Positions 14,901-23,014 are shown, counted from the first letter of the stretch. The stretch is DNA of 64,000 bases from Dendrophyllia cribrosa (GCA_024195265.1 JAJLRJ010000004.1:34980030-35044029), one strand, 5' to 3'. Translations and numbers: made by a program. Notes: generated by a model not told the origin, from the letters alone.

Positions 14901-17468
14901 CGGTCTGGAGAAGATCAGTATTTGGCCTTGCTGAATCTCCGAAATGTGCCATCACAGGGCGTACAGACGAGCCCAGCCCAAAGACTTATGGGAAGAAGGA
15001 CAAGGACACTCTTGCCAGTCACAAAGTCTCTGCTAGAAGCAAAAGGTCCACCCCCCAAAGCTGAGACAGAGCAACTAAAGCTTAATCAACAAAGGCAGGA
15101 GAAATATTACAACACATCTGCCAGAGATCTACAACCCCTAAAGCCAGGCGACACAGTCCGCATAAAACCTTTCCAGCTTGGAAAGAAATCATGGGCAAAA
15201 GGCGAAGTCACTCAATGCCTAGACAAGAGGTCGTACGAAGTCACGGCCGGGGGGACTACGTACAGACGGAACCGGCAACACCTTGTGAAGACTCATGAAC
15301 CGCCAGGGCAGCACCTCGGCGAGGACCGCACGGAGCTGAACCAAGAACACAATGAAACCAAATCAGACGCCCGCAGCGAACAGGAGTCGCACCCACCGAT
15401 CCAACAGCTAACCTGCAGCGAACAGGAGCCTGTTCCACAAGCTGAGGTCACCCAGACCAGGTCCGGCCGCACAGTCAAGGCCCCAGTCAAAATGAAAGAC
15501 TATGTGAGATACTAATCAGTCAATGATCACAAAATGGACAAGGACACCCCATTTGAGGTTAAAACTATCACAGTGATGCAGAACGGAAACACTGAACTCG
15601 TTTTGCCTTATCTGATCAACCGTTTTTGATCGAACAACACGCCATTTTCGGGCTAAGGAAAACATTTGTTGTTGATTTTTTTTTGTTTGTTTGTTTTTAT
15701 ATATAGCAAATGCGTTTCGTTTATAACGGTCGTTCGTTTTATTACGACGCGAACATTATTAGCAGAATATGCCAGTTTTCGTTTTCAAAAAAAAAAAAAA
15801 AAGGGGAGGATGTAACAATATCATGTCGTGACGTCATGTCACGGGCACGGAAATAAAAGAAGTGATTTTGACCCTGCACATGGCTGACTAAGTTGTTCCT
15901 TTCTCGCCTACGCTGTCTGTTCTTCACGACCCCTATCGAGCTTGTTACAGTGGTTCTCTCGCTTCCAATGTTGTTGGAAAAAAGGAATGAAAACGCGCGT
16001 TCATTGTGTGATCCAACATTGAAATAGGGGAATGGGAAGGATGTTCCAATGACTTCTATGGTGGCCCATTCACGCCATAGCATTTTTTGCGTATATTCCA
16101 ACAATTTTTTACTAAATTACTTTCTTATTTTATTTTATATTTTATTTATTTTATTTTTATTTTATTTTATTTTTTTATTTTATTTCATTTTATTTATTTT
16201 ATTGTTTTTTGTTTTACTTTCAAATTTTTTCTTTTTTTTTTGTTATTATTTGCGGTTGGCCCAAGAGCGCCATAGCTTTTTTTTTTTACAAAAAAAAAAA
16301 TTCGCACACGGCCCAGCAACGCCATAGCACACAATGCCTTTCGGTGCTTCCATCGCCTCGCAACCGCTCCTTTCCTCAATCCATCATGGCGTCTCGTATT
16401 TACACAGGTTTATTCTTATCCCATAATAGCAAAGCGCACAAATGACGTCAGTACTCATGTTTGTCTGAGTATATAGTTTATTCTTTTTTTATTCTTGCAT
16501 TTCTGACAATAGAAATTCGTTATTAGGAATCCCCTGAGAGTCACTTTTGGTTTGTTTGTCTGAGTTTTAGTCCTATAAATAGTAATTGTGCGCTTCGCTT
16601 TTCCTTGTTGTGAGCACCGAGCACGCTGCCGCTCACGCTACAGTGTACATATCTTGTTCGATAATGTCTGTGATGAGAAAGCATAACTGGGACGACTATA
16701 ATGATCGTATTGCAAAGAAGAGAGGGCGGATGGGCGAAGAAAAGGGAGCACCGAGTGGTTTGACTGGCATCACCGTACAGCGATTGTCATCAAATGTAGA
16801 AGGCAAGTGCCAGAAGTACTCCCGCATTGGCCCTTTAACATTAGTGCCTTTGGAAAAAGAAGCAACATTAGAAAACATAAAAGCGGCCTGCAAGGCACAT
16901 TTCAGCACAGATCTAGATTGCGATTTGCTCGCCGGGGAGCGCGGCCCCTCGTACACGGACCTAAGCCAAATACAGAATTGGAAGGTTCTGCACATACGAT
17001 TCGTCGAAGGTCTCCCAAACGAGCTTCCTGTCAAAAGTCACCAAAGTGAGCCTACAAGAGACAGCCCGAAGAAGAATGAATCCTACCAAAGAGCGGCGAC
17101 GTCGTTAGCTGTCAAGTCATCAGTGGTGCCCTCCGTATCGCTAAGCCAAATGCTAAAGTTGGGAAAGGTTATTGTGCCTCAGGCGGATGTTGTGACCCTT
17201 CAGCTCGAAGAGTTTTCAATAGCCAATATGGAGTGGCTGGAACCCTTCGAGGTCACAATTTCCCTTCAGCGAAAACCGTTTGCTCATGGAGCAGTCCGCG
17301 AAGCGTATCTGGCGAAGGACATCTTATTTTCAGCTAGGAGCGAGAAATTGGTCTGCAGGCATGAGTTGGTGTGAGATTGAAGTTTTTGACCCGTGAAGAG
17401 GGTTTGTGAAAGGGTATCGGATTGAACCTCTGGGTGCAGCATCTCTGTATGAAACTGTATTACGCCCC

Positions 17469-17499
<31 letters not shown>

Positions 17500-17897
17500 G
17501 TGAGAGGAAGTCACAAAACACAACTCCACGGTGTGGCCATCACCTCACGCATGCGCACAGCCATTTCACCCCAGCAGTGGCAGCCATGGACAGCTGTTTC
17601 GGCCTGGTTAGGCCTCATCAGCATGGCATAGCCAGGCACCAATGAAGAACTCGAAAGTTCTTGTATTGGCGCCCTTTACTGCTAAGGCGGATGCAAAGCA
17701 CCCCTTTAAGTGACAGCACCACACAAGCCATGTGGTAGCTGGGCCGGTGACACCAAGTCCTCGGCAATGCGTGTGGAGAAGTGGATCACTTAGAGCGATC
17801 ACTCACCTCATGGCTGCCACTGCTAGGGTGAAATGGCTGTGCGCATGCGTGAGGTGATGGCCACACCGTGGAGTTGTGTTTTGTGACTTCCTCTCAC

Positions 17898-17945
<48 letters not shown>

Positions 17946-19193
17946 AAATATATATATATAAAATATATATATATAAAAGAATGGAATAAAATTAGAAAAT
18001 ATTGCTTTATTAGTACGTAGTTCCTTTTCTACAAAGGAAAATAGTAAAACCACATCTTTTCCGAAACGCATTCCTGTGACGTCACAAACGATTCAATTAA
18101 AATAAAAGCACTTTGAAAAAGGCTGTTGTAATTTTACAATTTCGTGCCGATGCGAACGGGCAGTACAATGCGCTCAAAGAGACGTGAAATTTTCTTTGTC
18201 TTCTAATTGTAACCAAAAGCATTTAACATGCAAAACTGAAGAGGTTAGCCTTCATGTTTTCTTTGATCTTTGGGTGGAAAGAACCATTTTTGAGAAGCAT
18301 AAACATTTATTCTGATAACTTTTCTGGTTATCTTTTTGCTTTGGAAAATCAATATTTACTTGTAAGAAATTGCAAATACAAAATGTTTTTTTTTTTTAAT
18401 TCAGTGATGTGTAAACGTTTTACAAAAATTGCAGTAATTACAACATATTCAAAATATTTCAGATTACACATGCTGAAATGCAGGGAAATGATAAATTTAA
18501 AAAGATGTGTTCTCTCAAGGCTTTCTTTTACTAACCAGAGAATCTATAGCAACAATTTCAATTCGTTCGACTTTCGGCAGTCAAAAGCGAGACAATATTT
18601 CAATTGAGAACTGTCAATGTTTACCACTGCAAAGGCATTTTTATTTCCTTCTTTAGTAAGATCTTAGGCTTTCATTGAACAGATAATTTTGCCAAACTTT
18701 GCGAATCTAATTAGAAGTCTTAACTAGAAGTCATTGAAGCTTAAGCAGATTGAAAAGGAACCATCGATAAAATCGATAAAGTACTTGTAAACATAGAGTA
18801 ATACAGTTTGCTGAATTTGCATTCGATCACGCTACAGCTGCTTTGAACCGACTTTAAGTCCCTTGACTCGTCGTATTGAGGCCTAAGTAACGGTCTTTTA
18901 CAGCCAGAATCTGTCAGCTTTATTATAGTAAACGAAAACTCTGCTAGTCTGAACAAACTCTCAATTGTGTCGGTATTACTCTTCAGAATATAAAATCAGG
19001 TTTGGTATATTATAAGCAAAACAGTTACCTCGTGAAGTAGATTGTCGAACTAATTACTGTTCAGTTAATTTGAAATCTCTTGACTTACCTGATTAAATTG
19101 CTTGGGACGGGTCTTATCTTCTGTTCCATTTTGCGCAGAGCGAAGTTCGACGGACGGGAAGTGATTAGTTCTGTCGGTGCTATTTGAGGCCAT
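393..19193 (-). CDS. TRPM-family cation channel, N-terminal half (15 exons, 3' part outside window)
   Basis: Transient receptor potential melastatin channels are plasma-membrane or organelle cation channels with a long cytoplasmic N-terminus. I read 15 exons on the minus strand: 19089-19193, 13093-13190, 11695-11857, 10143-10307, 8801-9001, 7962-8133, 7450-7627 (donor uncertain), 6694-6835, 5025-5094, 4425-4525, 3902-4036, 2588-2641, 1906-2007, 735-1003 and 393-621. All junctions are phase-compatible and give about 728 residues. Family hallmarks appear in order: [10 protein letters not shown], a CCCGR motif, the TRPM SLOG domain ([56 protein letters not shown]), an [12 protein letters not shown] block, [36 protein letters not shown] and [17 protein letters not shown]. 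The membrane domain and any C-terminal enzyme domain (NUDT9H or alpha-kinase) lie beyond the window, so the subtype cannot be assigned. Introns carry many MITEs but no coding disruption is visible. Confidence 0.93.
735..1003 (-). CDS. TRPM exon 14
   Basis: Encodes [40 protein letters not shown] and ...[11 protein letters not shown]. It matches the TRPM pre-membrane block 'p..eLllWavL...q.mA.f.W..ge...a.Al.a.kl'. It ends in phase 2 before GTGAGT. Confidence 0.96.
1465..1641. repeat. Near-perfect 177-bp palindrome (hairpin MITE) in a TRPM intron
   Basis: Arms starting GGGTGTCAGTAAAACGCGGG are complementary over about 80 bp, separated by a short loop near 1545-1560. The inner arms contain repeated GGATTAGG/CCTAATCC units. 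The open reading frame crossing it is only a by-product of the palindrome. Confidence 0.9.
1906..2007 (-). CDS. TRPM exon 13
   Basis: 34 codons, phase 0, encoding [20 protein letters not shown], the TRPM 'ftL.dvg.vi..LlGgtY' block. Acceptor TTTGCAG-like (CTTGCAG), donor AGG|GTACAT. Confidence 0.93.
2588..2641 (-). CDS. TRPM exon 12 (micro-exon)
   Basis: An 18-codon exon ([18 protein letters not shown]) between a TTTTAG acceptor and an AAA|GTAAGA donor, phase 0 at both ends. It fits the short linker between 'LEQLYKA' and 'FTLAGV' in TRPMs, where 'L..li.d.k' is typical. It is too short to prove by composition alone. Confidence 0.75.
3902..4036 (-). CDS. TRPM exon 11
   Basis: A 45-codon exon, phase 0 at both ends: [40 protein letters not shown] and QLYKA. 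It corresponds to the TRPM 'L..AM..ALi.nrveFVkLLLE.GvsM..FLt...Le.LY' block. Donor GCG|GTGAGT. Confidence 0.97.
4080..4294. mobile_element. MITE with TAA target duplication (PIF/Harbinger-like)
   Basis: Inverted ends GGGTCGGTTATTTAAACGAA and the complement of TTCGTCTAAATAACCGGCCC, flanked by TAA on both sides (4077-4079 and 4295-4297). It lies in the TRPM intron between exons 10 and 11. Three-base TWA duplications are typical of PIF/Harbinger; no transposase is present. Confidence 0.8.
4425..4525 (-). CDS. TRPM exon 10
   Basis: Encodes [20 protein letters not shown] and IFTDDQKWE. 'Ql.LAl.WNR.DIA...IF.d...W' is a TRPM signature. Donor GAG|GTAAGA, phase 0. Confidence 0.96.
5025..5094 (-). CDS. 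TRPM exon 9
   Basis: A short 70-base exon encoding [20 protein letters not shown] followed by LLK. It matches the TRPM 'I.vFr......diD.AIL.ALLK' block. Acceptor TTCCAG, donor AAAG|GTTTGA, ends in phase 1. Confidence 0.95.
5400..5960. repeat. AT-rich intron stretch with ATT/TTC microsatellites
   Basis: Contains (ATT)n near 5417-5447, (ATT)n again near 5845-5862, a (TTC)n tract near 5868-5916 and (TTA)n to about 5948. No coding signal; this is part of the TRPM intron between exons 8 and 9. Confidence 0.85.
6155..6494. mobile_element. Hairpin MITE with 'GGGGGACTCC..ATAAAAATGACG' ends (copy 1)
   Basis: The left end AGGGGGACTCCAATATAAAA is answered by the inverse of GTCATTTTTATATGG...CCCCC on the right, where the right end appears twice (about 6400 and 6445) before an 18-base C run. 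The same family recurs at 31810-32146. It sits in a TRPM intron. Confidence 0.8.
6694..6835 (-). CDS. TRPM exon 8
   Basis: Encodes [20 protein letters not shown] and ...[10 protein letters not shown] before a consensus GTAAGT donor, preceded by a TTTTTCAG acceptor. The position and length fit the TRPM linker that precedes the 'lltvFr' strand. The acceptor phase needs a two-base carry-over from exon 7. Confidence 0.85.
7450..7627 (-). CDS. TRPM exon 7 (SLOG domain, donor ambiguous)
   Basis: Encodes [20 protein letters not shown] and [20 protein letters not shown], the last conserved part of the SLOG domain. The exact 3' end is uncertain. A donor at GACGG|GTCCGT keeps frame with exon 8 but is weak; TCC|GTACTA (exon start 7446) is out of phase with the exon 8 acceptor I chose. 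Confidence 0.9.
7962..8133 (-). CDS. TRPM exon 6 (SLOG domain)
   Basis: Encodes [10 protein letters not shown]..., [20 protein letters not shown] and [10 protein letters not shown]. 'NHSHF.LVDDG..GKYG.E' is diagnostic for TRPM. It leaves one base (phase 1) before a GTGAGT donor, completed as Ser by exon 7. Confidence 0.96.
8801..9001 (-). CDS. TRPM exon 5 (SLOG domain)
   Basis: A 67-codon exon, phase 0 at both ends, encoding [31 protein letters not shown] and [16 protein letters not shown]. These are the most conserved TRPM N-terminal motifs. Splice sites are CACAG|GC and AAG|GTAGGA. Confidence 0.97.
9018..9660. mobile_element. MITE with TAA target duplication, itself interrupted
   Basis: Ends GGGCATGGCTAAACTA... 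and ...TAGTTTTACCAGGCCC are inverted, with GGAAACATTGTTGC near each end, flanked by TAA (9015-9017, 9661-9663). A second MITE (9168-9576) is inserted inside it. It starts only 17 bp upstream of the TRPM exon 5 acceptor. Confidence 0.8.
9168..9576. mobile_element. Nested MITE packed with 'ATACGCT' subterminal motifs
   Basis: Terminal repeats GGCCCTGTTACACTATTGCG and its inverse (CGCAATAGTATGACAGGGCC) are flanked by TTA. The interior holds many copies of the short motif (c/g)ATACGCT / AGCGTATG in both orientations, the kind of subterminal array that transposases bind. No coding capacity. Confidence 0.85.
10143..10307 (-). CDS. TRPM exon 4 (start of SLOG domain)
   Basis: A 55-codon exon, phase 0 at both ends. 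It reads FIRISNDTD...[20 protein letters not shown] and ends RQGLLK. '[12 protein letters not shown]' is a signature of the TRPM nucleotide-binding-like SLOG (LSDAT) domain. Confidence 0.96.
10343..10618. mobile_element. MITE with GAGTGGTTTT-type ends in a TRPM intron
   Basis: GAGCGGTTTTCAATTGAGT at the left is the inverse of ACTCAATTTAAAACCACTC at the right; TA (or AGAT) flanks both ends. TA duplication would make it mariner-like. The 101-codon frame across it has no start context or family resemblance. Confidence 0.75.
11218..11520. repeat. Inverted-repeat element in TRPM intron 3
   Basis: The segment near 11225-11285 (ACACCAAATTG ... AGCATAAACCATGAACGATG) is the inverse of 11462-11520 (TCGTTCATGGTTTATGCTTT ... 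CAATTTGGTGT). A diverged third copy of one end lies near 8410-8450. Confidence 0.7.
11695..11857 (-). CDS. TRPM exon 3
   Basis: Encodes the cysteine-rich CCCGRL motif, then [20 protein letters not shown] and LEFTGAGQ, the block that precedes the SLOG domain in TRPM channels. Flanked by a TTTAG acceptor and an AAG|GTAAGC donor, ending in phase 0. Confidence 0.95.
13093..13190 (-). CDS. TRPM exon 2
   Basis: Starts after a TTTTAG acceptor and ends before GTGAGT. It encodes the conserved TRPM opening [17 protein letters not shown], which resembles the 'SWI..TFKKR.C..FIP' block near the N-terminus of all TRPMs. It ends in phase 2; the next exon supplies the last base of the Arg codon. Confidence 0.93.
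14092..14437. repeat. Inverted repeat (about 70-bp arms) in TRPM intron 1
   Basis: 14092-14160 (ACAGTGTTTGTATGG ... GTTTGATATCTG) is the inverse of 14372-14437 (CAGATATCAAATATGAC ... CATACAAACACCGT), with about 210 bp between the arms. Non-coding; probably a degenerate MITE. Confidence 0.7.
14541..15515 (+). pseudogene. Ty3/gypsy integrase C-terminal two-thirds
   Basis: A 324-codon open frame beginning at a GTG that is not a real start, because the 5' part of pol is deleted. [10 protein letters not shown] and [14 protein letters not shown] begin the integrase core. [14 protein letters not shown] holds the second catalytic Asp and [16 protein letters not shown] the catalytic Glu. A basic C-terminal domain ([19 protein letters not shown], with a [17 protein letters not shown] strand) follows, ending [17 protein letters not shown]. 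The frame is intact over its length, which suggests a fairly recent insertion, but it cannot act without the rest of pol. Confidence 0.9.
15811..15949 (+). repeat. 3' LTR (139 bp) of the Ty3/gypsy insertion
   Basis: Bounded by TGTAACAA and TTGTTACA, preceded by a polypurine tract and followed by the GTGGT target duplication. It contains an AATAAA-type signal near 15852. Confidence 0.85.
16110..16300. repeat. T-rich (TTTTA)n low-complexity tract
   Basis: Pentamer-like TTTTA/TTTTAT repeats followed by T and A homopolymers. The reading frames here are artefacts. Confidence 0.85.
16574..16581 (+). promoter_or_regulatory. Candidate TATA box for the alpha-kinase-like gene
   Basis: TATAAATA lies 90 bp upstream of the ATG at 16664, leaving room for a transcription start near 16605 and a short 5' UTR. 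Assigned by position and consensus only. Confidence 0.5.
16664..17374 (+). pseudogene. Truncated alpha-kinase-like gene nested antisense in TRPM intron 1
   Basis: Alpha-kinases are atypical protein kinases (eEF2K, myosin heavy chain kinase, the tail of TRPM6/7). The 236-codon frame starts at ATG ([20 protein letters not shown]). It contains a compact N-terminal module around [20 protein letters not shown] and [14 protein letters not shown] that I associate, from memory only, with cnidarian alpha-kinase proteins. It then enters the kinase domain at [20 protein letters not shown] followed by REAYLAK, which matches the 'F..GA.R.ay' start of the fold. The frame stops soon after. The catalytic lysine, the metal and zinc ligands and the rest of the domain are absent downstream. 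A kinase product is therefore unlikely. It could instead be the first exon of a gene whose later exons were lost to the hairpin element at 17491. Confidence 0.7.
17491..17907. mobile_element. Hairpin MITE inserted in a (TA)n microsatellite
   Basis: Arms of about 100 bp (GTGAGAGGAAGTCACAAAAC ... GCATGCGCACAGCC) are inverted, with (TA)n on both sides (17470-17492 and 17906-17965). The middle is non-coding. It lies 117 bp after the alpha-kinase frame ends. Confidence 0.85.
19089..19193 (-). CDS. TRPM exon 1 (start codon)
   Basis: An ATG opens a 35-codon exon ([19 protein letters not shown]...) that ends at a consensus CAG|GTAAGT donor in phase 0, matching the phase of exon 2. The N-terminal tip of TRPM proteins is poorly conserved, so the call rests on the start codon, donor, phase and position rather than on homology. 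An additional unseen 5' exon is possible. Confidence 0.7.
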
Positions 19194-19452
19194 TTTAAAT
19201 TTGAAATTTGAAAGTAAAACACTGAGAATTTTGAAACCCTGACAGCATTTGTAAATCTATTCATTTGTTGCTAGCGCACCAAGGAAGAGGAAGAGAATCA
19301 GAGCGATTTTCCGCGATTCTTCAGTTTCTCAGAAGATCGCATGGCCATTTGTCATGAACGGAAGTTAAAAGCGCGATTCCAGTTACAAAAATAACTTGTC
19401 ACGCAGTGAGTGGATCTTTACCAATATGCAACGCGCTTATGACGACACTCTC

Positions 19453-19584
19453 GACGTCGGCCCGGTTCAAACGTCGAACTTCACATGTGTCGAATCTAAT
19501 GCAAATGGCAAAAATCTATTGTTCTCTCTCATTTGCATTAGATTCGGCACATGAGAAGTTCGACGTTTGAACCGGGCCGACGTC
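19453..19584. repeat. 132-bp palindrome upstream of TRPM exon 1
   Basis: GACGTCGGCCCGGTTCAAAC ... CTAATGCAAATG is followed about 20 bp later by its inverse. It starts 260 bp upstream of the TRPM start codon, in the presumptive promoter region. Confidence 0.85.
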
Positions 19585-19609
19585 ATTGGGGCGATTTAAT
19601 TCTAGTTAA

Positions 19610-20157
19610 AGGGGCTATGTCGCGAGGTTTCGCCTAATTTTAGTAACTTAAAATTTACACTTTTATCTGTCAAAATTCTTTGGTTCGCTGATGCGAAACA
19701 GGACTCGAAACGGAACCAGTGGTCACGTACACAAGAGCTATTGCTTGTTTTGATTTAAGTCCAACAATTTCATCGCTCTTTCAAAAATGTTAGGTTTGTC
19801 TGTGGCGGTAAAGCAGTACAAAGCGAAGACTCTGGTACCATGTTAATGTGCTGAAATGTACTTTATTTAACCAACAAAGAAGAAGAACCTTCGTCCATGA
19901 CATTCCATGGTCAACTGATTTCTATCGCTGCTCGTACATATTGAGATATTTAGCCGTACGATTTCAGAATCGGAAAAATAACCGGGCCAAAATGAAGACA
20001 AATAGATTATTTACATATGTAAAAAATCTGAGACCATTTGGTGAAAACAGCACTGTAGGATTGAATGGATTGGACGATGATGGCGTAAACTTGAAAAACA
20101 GCCACCGGACGTTTTTCAAGATTTGTAGCTTGCGTGACACCTCGCGAGATAGCCCCT
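19610..20157. mobile_element. TTAA-flanked MITE (AGGGGCTAT ends)
   Basis: Ends AGGGGCTATGTCGCGAGG and CCTCGCGAGATAGCCCCT are inverted; TTAA borders both sides (19606-19609, 20158-20161). TTAA duplication and an AGGG start are the pattern expected for Kolobok- or piggyBac-type elements. The frame at 19848-20177 runs out through the element end and has no known motif. Confidence 0.85.
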
Positions 20158-20212
20158 TTAACTATACTGACACATAAAACAATGTTTTAAAAACAATGTG
20201 TAAACACGACTT

Positions 20213-20362
20213 GAAGCCGGTACTAGTTTTGATTTATTGGCGCTATGCCTGGCAACTGAACGGAGAATGGACTTAGCAAATAAATCTAGAAGCAGGTACT
20301 AGTCTTGATTCATTGACGCTATGCCAGGCAACTGAACGGAGAATGGACTCAGGGTGGGATGA
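20213..20362. repeat. Two-copy tandem repeat (about 77-bp unit)
   Basis: GGTACTAGT(T/C)TTGATT(T/C)ATTG followed by ...GCCTGGCAACTGAACGGAGA occurs twice in direct orientation, with a few differences. Non-coding. From here to 21470 I see no gene; 21255-21345 contains short CCCGTCGGGC-type palindromes. Confidence 0.8.
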
Positions 20363-21502
20363 AAATGAAAAAATCAGCTGCTACTTAAGTGTACTAGCCC
20401 GGAGCTCTGAAGAGCTAGCCCAAAAGTAAATTAATTATTAAAAACAAACAAATTTAAACAAGGGATGAATATTACACCAAGAGGCAAAAAATCTCCAACT
20501 GTGTTCGCTCCCGACGGCGAATGTTGCGGAATAAATTATAAATTACGAGAAAAACTTATTTTTGCGCTGGTTATGAAAGTTATGATCGATTGATCAATGA
20601 AACTAGTACTCTTATTCGAAGTCTTTCGCTTTTGGATAACGTAAAATATCTTGCAAGCCCTTTCGGAAGTTTGATACAACAAAAAGAACACATTTTATAT
20701 TACGTGACTTGCTTGCGAGTATCAAGAGATTCAATTACGCTCAGCGTTCTACGCGTACACGGCAAACGGCAGCTTGCAGTTTATTTTTATCCTTACTTTT
20801 CCTCGAATCGTAAAATAAATCCGCTAGAAAAATCGAAGTTAACTCACATGTTCATGAGTTTGAGAAACGTGAAACTACTCACTTTCCCATGGAAATGGCA
20901 AACGGCAGACGGCAAAAATATTTGCCGTTCGTGGGAAAAACAATCCATCCAGTATTAATTAACGCAACGACTGTGTCGGCAAATGTTCAATCGACAAGAC
21001 AGATCCTAACTGGTTTACTTTGAACTTAATACAATGAAAACAACAGCGAGGAGTGAGAACACAATTACGGCCGCTACTGTACATTATAATTATGAAAACG
21101 CATCATTCAATTCCATTTCTTTTGTTCGCCGTTGATATTTTCTTACATTTTTAAAATGTTTCTCACATTCACTTTCACTAGAGATCTGTTTATTACACAC
21201 TTCTTATTTTAATTCTTAACTTAATGATGAGAAAAGGCAACAAATATTGCTTGCCCGTCGGGCAAACTCCGACAAAAAGACACTAGCCCGACGGGTCGCT
21301 TCACTAGCCAAGGGCTATCGGACAGTGCTTTTGTCGCGCCCTGCGGACTTAATAGCAATTAAATCTAGATATTTATTGATGATCATTTATGTGACTTCAT
21401 TGAAACAAAAGCATTAACTCAAAAAAAGTGGAAAATATTATCGATGGGTTCTCGTGAAAATATGAATTTTAAAGGGACACTGTCACGGGTTGACATGCGC
21501 CG

Positions 21503-21592
21503 GTTCTCGTCCGATCACCGAAGTTAAGCGCTGTCGGGCGAGGGTAGTACTTGGATGGGTGACCGCCTGGGAATACCTCGTGTCGTAGGCTC
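21503..21592 (+). pseudogene. 5S rRNA-derived sequence, 5'-truncated
   Basis: It matches the 3' three-quarters of eukaryotic 5S rRNA: CTCGTCCGATCACCGAAGTT, the internal control region with GTCGGGC, then TTGGATGGGTGACCGCCTGG and GAATACC, ending GTAGGC. About the first 30 bases are missing. Box A, intermediate element and box C are recognisable, so it could be a 5S-derived SINE head or a captured 5S copy rather than a functional gene. Confidence 0.85.
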
Positions 21593-21685
21593 ATCATTTT
21601 TCTTTCCTTTACTCCCTTTCATTTTTCATTTTTTTGGTTCAGTCAAGGAGCCACTCGTCCTGAGGAGGGCAAACTGAAGCCAAAG

Positions 21686-21934
21686 TCATGAAAACATAGC
21701 ATACCTTCGACGATATTCCAACGACAACAAATGGGCGACGAAGTCGCTGTCACTAGAAGCTTCATACCCGGCATCGAATTTAGCCTGAAGCCACGACCTA
21801 AATATCCGATTTTCCAAATATATTCGTTTGTGGTTTCTAGACCACGCTATCTTATATTCTGCTTGATCTTCGAACTTCCTCTTCCATCCCGAATTGGTTC
21901 TTTTCCCTCCACTGCCGCCACTAGTCGACGCCAT
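21686..21934 (-). CDS. Orphan first exon of a transposon-type protein
   Basis: A real ATG opens MASTSGGSGGKRTNSGWKRK, followed by a basic and aromatic segment (IAWSRNHKRIYLENRIFRSW). The frame runs to a stop after 82 codons, but CGAAG|GTATGC near its end is a good splice donor, so it may be a first exon. No family can be named with confidence. Its position just inside a TTAA terminal repeat suggests it is the remnant of the N-terminus of a larger element's protein. Confidence 0.45.
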   Translation of the reverse strand: MASTSGGSGGKRTNSGWKRKFEDQAEYKIAWSRNHKRIYLENRIFRSWLQAKFDAGYEASSDSDFVAHLLSLEYRRRYAMFS

Positions 21935-23014
21935 TTTGAAATTGACGGTTCAACTTGAAAAATTCAGGCTGAACTTTTCAAGTTTTGATTCGAAAAGCTC
22001 GCGCATGCGCCCTCGTGACAGTGTCCCTTTAAGTTCCCGTGGCAAGAGCAATCCTTCAAACACGTTTTATAGCCTTGGGTCAATTTTTTTTTAATTCCGG
22101 AAAGTGGACGGCTAATCTTGCGACGCTTGATTAAGCACAAGGTGTGCAAAGAATAAAGGTCTCCAGAGAGCTTTATAAATACTGACAAATTAGCATTCTC
22201 TGTTGGGAGGGGGTTATTTTGCAACATGTAACGGGAAAATTGTGTCCGAAGGCGTCTTCGCAGATCACGGAAAAAATACAAGCGTTACAATAGACGAAAT
22301 TCGAGACTTTTGACTTCCTTCCTGTTCTCAGAAACCAGGTAAGTAATCCTCTTGTGGGTTGGAAAATTTCTTTTCGCATTTCCGGCTTAAATCTCATGTA
22401 TGTACCCACCACGGTTTTACATTGTATTCTCTTTGTTTGTGATCTATTATTTCCGTGTAGTCTATTGTTTAGTCTTTGTGGTGAGTATATACATGAGATC
22501 TCTGCCGCATTTCCAGTGTTGGTGCACGCGCGATTCGTTTCTGCGCGTTCACGTCCCATAAGGCATTGCGAGACTAAGGAGGACCACGTGATTTTCGCTT
22601 CAAACGAGTCAAAGTACCGCGAGTACAATTAAACTTTGTTCCCTTTTTCATAGACATTTTAGTGAATTTCTAGATTATCGAGCTTGATTTTTTTAATATT
22701 ACTTGAAAAGAGCAATACAAGCTTCCATGGTATAAACTTTATTTTTCTGTTTTATTCATTAAAAATATCCAGTTTAAGAAGAAAGAAGACGAAATAGTCT
22801 ACTTGACAAAGATTAAAAAAATGATGACTTTTCCATCGTGTGATTGCAATCTGTTTTAAAATGAAACTGTGGAGAGCTACGTAACCAACAAGGAATAACT
22901 TAACATAATTAATATTGGCAATGAAGTTGAGAAGTTCCACTTTTTGTTATAGATAATAAGCCATTTTCGTATTTAAAATTACCGCTGAATTCAAACACCA
23001 ATGACACATTGATA

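Larger units (their letters stand above)
14512..15949 (+). mobile_element. Internally deleted Ty3/gypsy-type LTR retrotransposon
   Basis: The element begins TGTAACAATATCA, identical to the start of its 3' LTR (15811-15949), and is flanked by the 5-bp duplication GTGGT (14507-14511 and 15950-15954). Almost all of the 5' LTR, gag, protease, reverse transcriptase and RNase H are missing. The remaining interior is an integrase reading frame, an untranslated tail and a purine-rich tract (AAAAGGGGAGGA) abutting the 3' LTR. It lies in TRPM intron 1, antisense to the gene. Confidence 0.85.
21473..22028. mobile_element. TTAA-flanked element carrying a 5S rRNA fragment and an orphan exon
   Basis: Ends AGGGACACTGTCAC and GTGACAGTGTCCCT are exact inverses; TTAA flanks both (21469-21472, 22029-22032). 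Inside, a 5S rRNA-derived segment sits directly behind the left end and an 82-codon minus-strand frame occupies the right half. The element is 556 bp and lacks a transposase. Confidence 0.88.

Noticed and set aside
15256..15490. Minus-strand frames over the integrase tail
   Set aside because: Shadows of the plus-strand integrase frame.
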